Shown one piece after another: positions 24,596 through 36,001 of a DNA stretch of 42,494 nucleotides. The position numbers were made by a program, and so were the translations under genes. The stretch spans positions 1-42,494 of the forward strand of contig WGNE01000048.1 of NCBI GenBank assembly GCA_016124645.1. Reading direction: 5' to 3'. Under the pieces are notes generated by a model. The model did not search any database. It was given only the letters and a program-made list of their open reading frames with translations, and was not told where the DNA came from. This stretch comes from Alphaproteobacteria bacterium (lineage in GTDB: Bacteria; Pseudomonadota; Alphaproteobacteria; Micavibrionales; UBA2020). Position 1 is the first letter of the stretch; the number at the start of each line of letters is the position of its first letter.

Positions 24596-25780
24596 TCAAA
24601 GATGCATCAGCCTGTTGATCGAGAAGACCGACGTAAAGAGGATATTCATGAACTTCTGGAATTCCACGGCCGGCGCGTCCGCGATGTAAATAATATCCTT
24701 GTCGCGCACCGGAAAATTCTGCGCGATCAGGAAAGAACCCGGGTCCTTCAGGTCGAGACGGTACACCACGGGCACCTTGCCGTCCGCGTTGTGCGGCAGG
24801 GGCTTGCCGTCGTCGTCCTCGACGGCCGCCGGGTCTTCGAAACGGAAGATGAATATCCCCTGCGGATCCGCCAGATCATCCGAAAGACCGCCAATCCGGC
24901 CTATCGCCTGCGACAATGTGATGCCCTTCGCCTCGAAGTTGATCTCGGAGCTTTGCCCCGTGCGGGTCTGTCCCGTCGCGCCCATGGCCGTGAAGCTCAA
25001 GGGCTGGTACAGTGCGGTCACGACGTCGCCGGCGTTCAGGTAGATGTTTTGCTTGGGGTCCCGCGTGATCGAGGAAAGCGGCATGGATTCCGCTTTCCCG
25101 TTGCGGGTGATCTGGATTGTCATCTTATCGAACGCCTGCCGCACGCCGCCCGCCATGGCCAGCGCATCCAGCAAGCGTTCGCCCTTGGCGGTCAGCTGCA
25201 TGCGCGTACTTTGCCCGACTTCCCCGACGACGGTCACGTTGGAAGAAAAATTATGCGCCACCTGGACAAGCACCTGCGGCTGATGCGCCTTGTTATGGAG
25301 GCGTTTGACGATTTCGGTCTCGATCTGATGCGGAGACTTGCCGGCCGCCTGTATCTGGCCCGCAAAGGGAACGTCGATCTTTCCATTCCGCTCCACCATT
25401 TGCGGAGGAAGCTTCGTCACCGGCGTCATGAAAAGCGCGGAGGGCTGGGCTTCCCAGATAACGACGGACAGCAAATCCCCCGCGCCGACGGAATAATCCG
25501 TCGCCTGATCGTCGCCGAAAACTTCGGAAAACAGGGTTTTTTTCCGTGCCTCGGAAACGCGGCGCGCCACGTCATCGTTTATGTCGATGATCTTCACCGA
25601 GGAACTCAAGAGGCTTTTTGTTTCGACCTGCATCTTGTCCGGCCCTGAAGACGGCAGGAACGTGGGCGTGCCGGAGCACCCGGCCAGACTGGCCGTGCCA
25701 GCCCATACGAGCATAAGCCGCAGAGCGCGCCAGAAAGAACAGGGCTGTTTTACTTTAACGCCGGAACCTGGGTTGTTCAT
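24596..25780 (-). CDS. Outer-membrane polysaccharide export lipoprotein (Wza/KpsD type)
   Basis: I start it at ATG 25780, giving about 394 residues, because a lipoprotein signal follows: basic start, hydrophobic VWAGTASLAGC with the lipobox Cys at 35. The frame extends upstream to 25861 with no clear signal, so the start is open. The mature protein has the Poly_export pattern (SVGAGDLLSVVIWEAQP), then V-x-V-x-G-x-V SLBB-like segments (SSNVTVVGEVGQSTRMQL), and a C-terminal helix region. The length is Wza-like rather than that of the 560-residue E. coli KpsD. With KpsE it would form the periplasm-spanning exit for capsule. It is separated from rmd by about 140 bases with a candidate promoter. 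Confidence 0.85.
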   Translation of the reverse strand: MNNPGSGVKVKQPCSFWRALRLMLVWAGTASLAGCSGTPTFLPSSGPDKMQVETKSLLSSSVKIIDINDDVARRVSEARKKTLFSEVFGDDQATDYSVGAGDLLSVVIWEAQPSALFMTPVTKLPPQMVERNGKIDVPFAGQIQAAGKSPHQIETEIVKRLHNKAHQPQVLVQVAHNFSSNVTVVGEVGQSTRMQLTAKGERLLDALAMAGGVRQAFDKMTIQITRNGKAESMPLSSITRDPKQNIYLNAGDVVTALYQPLSFTAMGATGQTRTGQSSEINFEAKGITLSQAIGRIGGLSDDLADPQGIFIFRFEDPAAVEDDDGKPLPHNADGKVPVVYRLDLKDPGSFLIAQNFPVRDKDIIYIADAPAVEFQKFMNILFTSVFSINRLMHL

Positions 25781-25837
25781 ATTCCCGTGCCATGACTCGC
25801 AATTAGGTCCCCGCAGTCTTCTCAACGGGGGTATTTC

Positions 25838-25866
25838 TTTATGCATAGACTTGATTTTCAATACAA
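25838..25866 (-). promoter_or_regulatory. Candidate promoter for the export lipoprotein gene
   Basis: On the minus strand TTGTAT (25866-25861) and CATAAA (25843-25838) stand 17 bases apart in an AT-rich gap between rmd and the lipoprotein gene. This is the only sizeable gap in the capsule run. Each box matches its consensus only partly. Confidence 0.28.
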
Positions 25867-25922
25867 CTTTCCCGCAGTAAACTCAAGTGAACCGCTCATT
25901 TATTTCCTTAACGTCGCCAACT

Positions 25923-26843
25923 TCAGCCCTGCATCGCAGCACTTTGCCCCAGCATCCATCGGAGCGTCTCATTCAGTGGGATATCGGATACCTCTCCCAC
26001 CATCGCCACCAGCCTGTCACGGCTGCCCAGAAGCCGCTTTATCTCGTTTTGCCGGACGAAGGCGGGGTTGACCCTTACCTCGAAATCATGGCCCGAAATC
26101 CCCCGCACCATGTCGAGCACTTCTTGAAGCGTATGGGCCTTGCCGGAACAAATGTTGAAAGTGCCGCCCGCGGCCGTTTCGCATTCCAGCAGCCGCCTGT
26201 AGCACTGCACGACGGTGCGCACATCGGAAAAATCGCGCGCGACATCCAGATTGCCCAGTTCGATCAGCGGCGCGGCGCGCAGGACATGGCTCACGATCTT
26301 GGGCAGCAGGAAGTTTTCCGCCTGTCCGACGCCGGTATAATTGAACGGGCGCGTGATGATGAGCGGCAGGCGGCCGGCATATAGTTTCGCCATATATTCC
26401 ATGGCAAGCTTGCTGACAGCGTAATCATTGGCGGGCGCGGGCGGCGTATCCTCGTCCAGAACGCCGCCGCCCGCGTTGCCGTAAACGCTGGCGCTGCTGG
26501 CCAGCAGAACGGACCGCGGGGCTTGACCGGGCTGGCCCAACGCCTCCAGCAGGTTGCGGGTGCCCATGATATTGGTGCGGTATATTTCGTCCGCGTCGCC
26601 ATGCGCCACGAAAGAAATGGCCGCGAGGTGCGCCACCACATCCGGCCGAACCTCCTTCACGACTTTTGCGAGCCCGCCCGCATCGGCAAGATCGCAAAGG
26701 TGCATTGCGCCGACGCCGGGGATTTCAGTATCCGGCTCCTTGAGCGCAAGCCCCGCCACATCGTATCCCGCGCCGGAAAGTTCCTGTGCCAGATACCTGC
26801 CGGTAAATCCCCCTGCTCCGGTAATCAGCGCGCGTTTGGCCAT
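25923..26843 (-). CDS. rmd: GDP-4-keto-6-deoxy-D-mannose reductase-like SDR
   Basis: A 306-residue extended SDR. The Rossmann loop is ALITGAGGFTGRYLAQEL, a Ser is in LASSASVYGN, and the catalytic Tyr-x-x-x-Lys is in NDYAVSKLAMEYMAK. ITRPFNYTGVGQAENFLLPK matches the Rmd/GDP-sugar reductase pattern. With Gmd two genes upstream, it probably reduces GDP-4-keto-6-deoxy-D-mannose to GDP-D-rhamnose. A GDP-6-deoxy-talose or other epimer product cannot be excluded. It lies 18 bases after the sulfotransferase pair. Confidence 0.75.
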   Translation of the reverse strand: MAKRALITGAGGFTGRYLAQELSGAGYDVAGLALKEPDTEIPGVGAMHLCDLADAGGLAKVVKEVRPDVVAHLAAISFVAHGDADEIYRTNIMGTRNLLEALGQPGQAPRSVLLASSASVYGNAGGGVLDEDTPPAPANDYAVSKLAMEYMAKLYAGRLPLIITRPFNYTGVGQAENFLLPKIVSHVLRAAPLIELGNLDVARDFSDVRTVVQCYRRLLECETAAGGTFNICSGKAHTLQEVLDMVRGISGHDFEVRVNPAFVRQNEIKRLLGSRDRLVAMVGEVSDIPLNETLRWMLGQSAAMQG

Positions 26844-26861
26844 GTGCTCCCGCCTTTCCGT

Positions 26862-28028
26862 TTATCCGGTTACTTCAATGTTAAGGACAGCCGGCTCAAA
26901 ACCGATGTTTTCGAGCCATGTGACGTTTTCCTGCACGAGTGTCAGGACGAGTTGGTATGTTCCCGTGTTTTCCGGCGCCTGTACCTGCATGCTCAACGGC
27001 AATTTTTTACCGGGCATGATCTTTTCCGTCGGCAATGGTGTGCGAAGGCCGTTGAAGGTCAACATCTCGCCGGAGGATTCCAGCCAATGGTAAGACGCCG
27101 TGAGAGGGCGCAGCCTGTCACCGACCCATGCCGCATCATCTGCATTGACGATCTCCACATCGATACGGGATTTCGATCCGGCTGCCAGGCTTTCCGGCGC
27201 AACGCCGCTAACGAAGATGTTTCCCTTAACCTTCGTCATAGGGGCTATGTACCCTGTTTCTTCATGCTTTTGCCATTCCACCACGGCCGGGACATCCCCC
27301 GAGGAATGCGCATCATTGTCCTGCATCGATGCTTTCCATGCGCGTATTCTCTCATGCAGGCGCAAGTCCAGCCGGTTCAAGGCGACGATACGCTTTCTTA
27401 AGGAAGGCGCCAGCTGCCGGCTATCCGGGCGGTCGCTCGTGACGTTCCTGCGGTTAATCTGTTCCGAGGCGGGAATGCGTATCAGCCGGGCTATATCGGC
27501 GATAAAACGCGGCATATCCTCGTATATGCCGACGACATCATATTGTCGGATCGCGGCAAAGGCGTTTTCGACTTTTTCATCGTCGGATTGCGGATTTGCG
27601 GAGAATATCCGGCAGAAATGTTCAGTCGTGTAGTTGCTTATGTTTTCCGCGCCGGGAAAATCCGCACCGCCCTTCCCCTCCAAAAAGAGCTTGGCTCCCG
27701 AATACTCGGACGGCGTGCCCGCTTCGTTGCTTACGACGAAATAAAGCCAGGAGATGACGCGGTCCACCGGCTCGCGCAGGCAGGTCATGTACTGATAGCG
27801 CGGATCAAAACCTTCACCGGGAATAAAAGAGACATGGCTGGAGATGATCGAATAGTCGCCCCCGTATGCCCGGATTAATTCACGATGCTGCCCGCCGCCG
27901 GCCAGCGGTTGCGTTATGCACCCCGTTCCCAGCGCTTCCGTCAGCCAGGAGTTGACGGCTGTTCCGGCCGTCTTGGGGATATGGTCGAAGATGACGCGTC
28001 CGGGGAAAGCTTTAAGGCTTTTCATCAT
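26862..28028 (-). CDS. Sulfotransferase with C-terminal Ig-like module (first type)
   Basis: A 388-residue protein. The N-terminal sulfotransferase domain has the PAPS 5'-loop FDHIPKTAGTAVNSWL (about 14-29) and the 3'-phosphate motif CLREPVDRVISWLYF (about 83-97). Residues 269-388 are a beta-sandwich-like module with YHW, NGLRTPLP, PGKKLP, VQAPENTGTY and LVLTLVQENVTW. Similar modules occur on bacterial glycosyl- and methyltransferases, probably for substrate or partner binding. The sister gene next to it carries the same module on a different sulfotransferase domain. It overlaps that gene by ATGA. It probably sulfates the capsule polymer. Confidence 0.78.
   Translation of the reverse strand: MMKSLKAFPGRVIFDHIPKTAGTAVNSWLTEALGTGCITQPLAGGGQHRELIRAYGGDYSIISSHVSFIPGEGFDPRYQYMTCLREPVDRVISWLYFVVSNEAGTPSEYSGAKLFLEGKGGADFPGAENISNYTTEHFCRIFSANPQSDDEKVENAFAAIRQYDVVGIYEDMPRFIADIARLIRIPASEQINRRNVTSDRPDSRQLAPSLRKRIVALNRLDLRLHERIRAWKASMQDNDAHSSGDVPAVVEWQKHEETGYIAPMTKVKGNIFVSGVAPESLAAGSKSRIDVEIVNADDAAWVGDRLRPLTASYHWLESSGEMLTFNGLRTPLPTEKIMPGKKLPLSMQVQAPENTGTYQLVLTLVQENVTWLENIGFEPAVLNIEVTG
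26865..27224 (-). repeat. Duplicated Ig-like module, copy 1
   Basis: Encodes residues 269-388 of the first sulfotransferase. It aligns without gaps over 120 residues with copy 2 at 28058-28417; I count about 55 identities by hand. The best-preserved part is the C-terminal 60 residues, and DNA similarity is also visible there. Confidence 0.75.
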
Positions 28029-29188
28029 TCATTCCGATCGCGCGGCGGGCGCTGGTCGTTCCTGACCTTCACTTTGAGGACGGCCGGCTTGAAGCCTTCG
28101 TTTTCAAACCAGCTGACGCTTTCCTGCACAAGCGTCAGAACCAGAGTATATGTTCCCGCCTGAGGCGGAGCTTCCACGGACATCCGGGCAGGCGACGTCT
28201 GGCCGGGGAATATTCCCTCCTTCGGCAAGTCGGTCCGAAGCCCGTCAAAGATCACGGGCTTTCCGAAAGCGGTCACCCAGTGGTAGGACAGTTTAATCGG
28301 CAGAACGGGATTGTTTCTCCACGCGCGGTCAGTGGCGTTTATGATTTCCACCTCTATACCTGTTTTTTCGCCGACGGACATGGGAGCGACGCGCTTTGGC
28401 GCCAGCATCCGCCCGTTGAAATCGACCAGCTTGAATTCCTCTATTAAAAGCTCTTCCGGCGGAAGATCGCTGTTTACAATCCGTTCCAGTTCCTGAAACC
28501 AGCCAGGTGTATAAAAGCGGAAATCTTCGATCTTGCGCGTGTCGCGAACGCCAAACTGGTGGGAGGTGACGATCTCCTTGTCCATGACGGTTTTTTTGGC
28601 GATATTCGCGATGATATCCCGCAACCGTTGGCGGTCTATATCCTCTCCAAGGCCGAAAAACGTCAGGGCCTGCACAAGCATCTCTTCGGTATTCTTGGTC
28701 AGGTTTTCATAGGGCACCATGAGCTTCTGGATTCCTTCGTCTTCCGGCTCCACCCACTTGCGCACGAATCTTTTATAGTTATATGCCTTCGTCATTGAAA
28801 AGCATTTGAAATGTTCGGGCGTATCGGCACCGCCGGCCCTGACATAAAGCTCGAAATCGGAAACGACGGCGGGCAGGAACGCCCTGTATTGCACCAGATA
28901 GCGCGCGCCCGCCACCTTGGGGATATTGAATTTAAAATCATGGTTCTTGCAATAATGCACTTCTCCCTGACTAGCGCATAATTCGTTGTCGCAGCAATTC
29001 GCCATATTGTAGTGCCCCATGCCGCGTTCCTTGGAGTAGTGCGGGCAGTAAACGAAGCGTTCCCCGATATATTTCTGCAGAATGCGCGTCAACAGATGAT
29101 GACCGCTGCGCGGCCAGCTGACGCCGACAACGTAGTTGATGGACGTTTCAAGCTGAACCTCTTGCATGGCGTTGTGACGACCCGTCAT
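28025..29188 (-). CDS. Sulfotransferase with C-terminal Ig-like module (second type)
   Basis: A 387-residue protein preceded by AGGATAAGGAAG. The N-terminal domain has a different P-loop from its neighbour, VVGVSWPRSGHHLLTRIL (about 20-37), of the classical WPRSG type. Later come Cys-rich ANCCDNELC, VPYENLTKN (about 170) and an RDTRKIEDFRFYTPGW region. Residues 258-377 are the Ig-like module shared with the neighbour, followed by a polar tail. Two sulfotransferases with the same accessory module suggest sulfation at two positions or on two sugars. Start 12 bases after gmd; overlaps the next gene by ATGA. Confidence 0.75.
   Translation of the reverse strand: MTGRHNAMQEVQLETSINYVVGVSWPRSGHHLLTRILQKYIGERFVYCPHYSKERGMGHYNMANCCDNELCASQGEVHYCKNHDFKFNIPKVAGARYLVQYRAFLPAVVSDFELYVRAGGADTPEHFKCFSMTKAYNYKRFVRKWVEPEDEGIQKLMVPYENLTKNTEEMLVQALTFFGLGEDIDRQRLRDIIANIAKKTVMDKEIVTSHQFGVRDTRKIEDFRFYTPGWFQELERIVNSDLPPEELLIEEFKLVDFNGRMLAPKRVAPMSVGEKTGIEVEIINATDRAWRNNPVLPIKLSYHWVTAFGKPVIFDGLRTDLPKEGIFPGQTSPARMSVEAPPQAGTYTLVLTLVQESVSWFENEGFKPAVLKVKVRNDQRPPRDRNE
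28058..28417 (-). repeat. Duplicated Ig-like module, copy 2
   Basis: Encodes residues 258-377 of the second sulfotransferase. See copy 1 for the alignment. The catalytic domains in front of the two copies are not alike, so only the module was copied. Confidence 0.75.
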
Positions 29189-29200
29189 CTTCCTTATCCT

Positions 29201-32874
<3,674 letters not shown>

Positions 32875-32906
32875 CAAAGCCCCCTCGCGTGATGTTCAAT
32901 GCTGTT

Positions 32907-33458
32907 TTATACATGGCGATTGAGCGTTGCTTTCAATTTCAGGTAAATATCCTGCGTTTGCGGAGAAATGCATTTCAAGGTTACCGGATCCGATTGCCCG
33001 ATATCTTTTGCGCCGCCATACCGCCTGATAAGCCAGCCCAGAACAGGCCACTGCGTTTTTTTATACTGCCTGACGAACCAGCCCAGAACAGGCCAGCGCG
33101 CGCTTCTATAAAGCCTGACGAACCAGCCCAGGACGGGCCACTGCGTTCTCCTGAATTGCCGGATCGCCGCATCGAATTCCGGGAGCCCGGTGCGGCATGC
33201 TTTTCCCTCCCGGGAAAAACGCAGCTGCGCCAGAACACCCATTCTCGAAAAACCTTCTTGCAGGCGGCCTTGGAAGTATTCCAAGCCCTCGGGGTCGGGA
33301 CCGCGGTTCAAGATTGTTCGGTAAGCCGCATAGATAAAGTCTTCGTCATCCAGAACCAAGAGCGACCGCAGGGTCATTTCGGCGAAGTCGTCGGAGGCGC
33401 TGACCCCGAGAACCTGGGGCGCCATGTCTGCTTTCATGTCGGATATCTTCTCGCTCAT
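32907..33458 (-). CDS. DUF4214 protein with Trp-rich 15-residue tandem repeats
   Basis: A 183-residue protein. Residues about 36-85 form a DUF4214 unit (DFIYAAYRTILNRGPDPEGL, YFQGRLQEG, VLAQLRFSREG), a domain often found in exported or glycan-related proteins. Residues 101-145 are three repeats of 15 residues with the core WPVLGWFVR (last copy WPVLGWLIR). Each repeat is Trp-rich and amphipathic with flanking Arg/Lys, so it could insert into or lie on a membrane. There is no signal peptide. It overlaps kpsT by ATGA, inside the transporter part of the capsule operon, which suggests a role in export or in linking glycosyltransferases to the transporter. That role is inference. Confidence 0.72.
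   Translation of the reverse strand: MSEKISDMKADMAPQVLGVSASDDFAEMTLRSLLVLDDEDFIYAAYRTILNRGPDPEGLEYFQGRLQEGFSRMGVLAQLRFSREGKACRTGLPEFDAAIRQFRRTQWPVLGWFVRLYRSARWPVLGWFVRQYKKTQWPVLGWLIRRYGGAKDIGQSDPVTLKCISPQTQDIYLKLKATLNRHV
33024..33158 (-). repeat. Three tandem 45-base repeats within the DUF4214 gene
   Basis: Units 33024-33068, 33069-33113 and 33114-33158 are in frame, each encoding a 15-residue block with WPVLGW. The DNA is also similar (AGCCCAG/AACCAGCCCAG followed by AACAGGCCA-type cores), so the array arose by tandem duplication and could vary in copy number between strains. Confidence 0.85.
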
Positions 33459-34108
33459 CCGGTCACTTCCTTGTAATACGCGTAAGCGGAATCAATGGTG
33501 TCGAAGCAGGTCAGTTTTCCCCCCTTCAGGACGACGGCGCGGGTGCAATACTCGCGGATGTTTTTCGCCTGGTGGGAGACGAGGACGCAGGCGCGGTCTT
33601 TGCGCTTGACGAACAGCTCGTTCTCGCACTTGGCGTGGAAACGCGCGTCGCCCACAGAGATGATTTCATCGATAAGGAAGCAGTCGAACTCCACCGCCAT
33701 GGAAATGGCGAAGGCAAGACGCGCGCGCATGCCCGAGGAATAGGACTTCACCGGCTCGCGCATGTACTTGCCGAGTTCCGAGAAATCTTCGACGTATTCC
33801 CGCCTGTCACGGTAATTCAGGCCATAGACGCGGCAGATGAATTTAAGGTTGTCCAGTCCGGTCAGGTGGGACTGGAACGCCCCCCCGAAAGCCAAGGGCC
33901 ACGAAAGGCTCATGCCGCGGTGAACCTGCCCGTCCGTCGGCATCTCGGCGCCGCTGAGAATGCGGATAAGCGTCGATTTCCCGGAGCCGTTGGCGCCCAG
34001 AATGCCGATTTTCTCGCCGGGGTTGATCGTCAGGTCGATGCCGTCGAGAACGGTGTGGTAGCCGCCGCGCGTCTTATAGACTTTTCTGATTTGTTCCAGC
34101 TTGATCAT
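33455..34108 (-). CDS. kpsT: Capsule ABC transporter ATP-binding protein
   Basis: 217 residues, the KpsT size. Walker A GANGSGKST (38-46), a KSYSSGMRARLAF signature (121-133) in place of LSGGQ, Walker B FDCFLIDE (141-148), and a switch His in VLVSHQ. It powers export of the finished polymer across the inner membrane with KpsM. The start shares one base with the kpsM stop (TGATG), and its end overlaps the DUF4214 gene. Confidence 0.95.
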   Translation of the reverse strand: MIKLEQIRKVYKTRGGYHTVLDGIDLTINPGEKIGILGANGSGKSTLIRILSGAEMPTDGQVHRGMSLSWPLAFGGAFQSHLTGLDNLKFICRVYGLNYRDRREYVEDFSELGKYMREPVKSYSSGMRARLAFAISMAVEFDCFLIDEIISVGDARFHAKCENELFVKRKDRACVLVSHQAKNIREYCTRAVVLKGGKLTCFDTIDSAYAYYKEVTG

Positions 34109-34890
34109 CAGGGCTCCAGCTTCCGGCTGGTGTCTTCCAGCATCATCAGGCCCACCAACGTCATCACCATATTCACCACGATAAGGTACATGGGGCTCTC
34201 ATATGTTGCGACGGCGTTGCCGAAATAGCCGTGGCGGATCATCTCCATACCATGCACCATGGGCACCCACAGCACGGCTTCCTGCGCATGCGTCGGCAGC
34301 CAATCGACCATGAAGAAAATACCGGAAGCCATCTGTATGGGATACTGGACCGCCTGCCAGATCCTCTCGAAGGCCTCGAAACGCTCGGACATGGCGCACA
34401 TAATGAAGCCCAGCGCCATCCCGAACCACCCCAGCAGCAGCCAGCCTTGCAGGAGCAGAATGATATCCGCGGGCCATTCCATCACCCCTGTCAGGCAAGC
34501 GACGATCGTCAGCAGGGCGAAAGAGACAGTCGCGCCGACCAGCTCAAGCAGCCCCCTGGACAGCACGAGGTCAAGAACCTGGACATTCCGGTGATACGTC
34601 AGGCTTGAGTTGACGATGACCGCCGTCATGGAGCGGCTGGACGTATTGCGCCACAACGCGAGAGCCGAAAACCCCGTGACGGCGAAAGCCACGATGGGAA
34701 TGTTGTTCAGCATATTCAGCTTGACGAAATACCAGATGGCCGTAACCACAAGCGTGTAGAGCATCGGCTCCAGAAAAAGCCACAGCAGGCCTATGTTGTG
34801 CCGTCCATACCGCGTGATGACTTCACGCAGCAGCAGCGCGCCAAGGACGCGCCCCTGAATGGCCATAGATCTGCGAAGCGATACGCGCAT
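34108..34890 (-). CDS. kpsM: Capsule ABC transporter permease
   Basis: A 260-residue ABC-2 type permease with about six membrane helices. An N-terminal cytoplasmic stretch with REVITRYGRHNIGLLWLFLEP precedes helix 1, the usual interface with the ATPase. GMALGFIMCAMSERFEAFER and MASGIFFMVDWLPTHAQ follow. The ribosome site AGGAG lies in the last codons of kpsE, 10 bases upstream. It forms the inner-membrane channel with KpsT. Confidence 0.93.
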   Translation of the reverse strand: MRVSLRRSMAIQGRVLGALLLREVITRYGRHNIGLLWLFLEPMLYTLVVTAIWYFVKLNMLNNIPIVAFAVTGFSALALWRNTSSRSMTAVIVNSSLTYHRNVQVLDLVLSRGLLELVGATVSFALLTIVACLTGVMEWPADIILLLQGWLLLGWFGMALGFIMCAMSERFEAFERIWQAVQYPIQMASGIFFMVDWLPTHAQEAVLWVPMVHGMEMIRHGYFGNAVATYESPMYLIVVNMVMTLVGLMMLEDTSRKLEP

Positions 34891-34900
34891 AATCCGTCAA

Positions 34901-36001
34901 TTACTCCTGATGTTCCCTGATGCCCGCGATCATCATGGCCAGCACGCCCCATGAAACCATGCCCAGCATGAACACCCCGAAGACCATATACAGCCTGCGC
35001 GGTTCCATGGGTTCGTCGGGCTTGCTCGGCGCGGAGATGCGCTCCAGATATTGCTGCTTGCGCTGGGCGTCGTTGCGCGCCTGTTCAAGGGAGCCGAGCG
35101 CCAGAGAAAGCATTTTATCGGCGAATTCCTTTTCCAGCTCCAGCCGCTTGAATTCAGTGGCCTTGCTGGCAAGCGAGCTGTCGCCCTCGCCCGCGATGCG
35201 TCCCGACGTATCTTTTATTTCGCGCTGCAGCAGCCGGTTGCGCTCGCGCAGCGAAGGCAAGGCCGGGCTGTTTTTTGCAACCGTTTCCAGCTGGATAATC
35301 TGGGACTTGGTTGAAATCACTTCGTCCTGCAGCTTGCTGATTTGCTGCAAGGGGATGGAGGCTTGCGCTTCCGGGTCGATGACGCTGTTCTCGTTACGAT
35401 ACTTCGCCAGGGCGAGCGCCGCTTTCTTGTCCTGCGCCTCGGCGTCTTTCACCTCCCGTGTGGAGAACTCGATCAAATCCTGCTGTCCGCGCTGATTGAG
35501 CTTGTTTATGAGATCTTCGCTTTTATCGAGAAGATATTGGTTAATGCGATAGGCGTCTTCCGCGCTATAGGCCCGCGTCGTCAGCGTGGTAATGGTCGAG
35601 GATGAATCGACCTCCACATCAAAAATATGCTTCTGGTAGTACTGGAAAAAGTTTTCGAAGCTGTCGTCCCAGTCCAGGCCCGGAAACCGGCTGAGTATAT
35701 CGATCGACTTGTCGGAATACAGCTGCTTGACATGAAGGTCCTTGTCCAGCCCCGTCAGCGCATCGCGCGATTCAATGAAGCCCTTGACGGCGTAGGAACC
35801 GTCCTGCGACCGGGAAAATCCCGCGCCCTGAAACAGGTCTCCCAGAAGGGACGTGTTGACCTGCTGGGGACTGCGCACGACAAAACTGCTTTCCGAGATG
35901 TAAACATCCGAAGCGATCAGGCCGTAATACACGGCCGCCAAAAGCGTCGGCACGACGACGGTCGCAAGAAACAGCTTGTTAAAGAAAAGCTTGATAATCA
36001 T
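34901..36001 (-). CDS. kpsE: KpsE-like capsule export inner-membrane protein
   Basis: 366 residues with one membrane helix at each end (about 10-30 and 336-357) and a large periplasmic coiled-coil region between them. The Wzz-like opening has SDVYISESSFVVRSPQ, and the C-terminal part has a PDEPMEPRRLYM proline segment before the last helix. This is the polysaccharide co-polymerase type 3 layout of KpsE. It links KpsMT to the outer-membrane Wza/KpsD-type protein. It overlaps manC by ATGA. Confidence 0.9.
   Translation of the reverse strand: MIIKLFFNKLFLATVVVPTLLAAVYYGLIASDVYISESSFVVRSPQQVNTSLLGDLFQGAGFSRSQDGSYAVKGFIESRDALTGLDKDLHVKQLYSDKSIDILSRFPGLDWDDSFENFFQYYQKHIFDVEVDSSSTITTLTTRAYSAEDAYRINQYLLDKSEDLINKLNQRGQQDLIEFSTREVKDAEAQDKKAALALAKYRNENSVIDPEAQASIPLQQISKLQDEVISTKSQIIQLETVAKNSPALPSLRERNRLLQREIKDTSGRIAGEGDSSLASKATEFKRLELEKEFADKMLSLALGSLEQARNDAQRKQQYLERISAPSKPDEPMEPRRLYMVFGVFMLGMVSWGVLAMMIAGIREHQE

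Noticed and set aside
33024-33158. Short tandem repeats that might be a CRISPR array
   Set aside because: The 45-base units are contiguous without spacers, are in frame and encode repeated WPVLGW residues.
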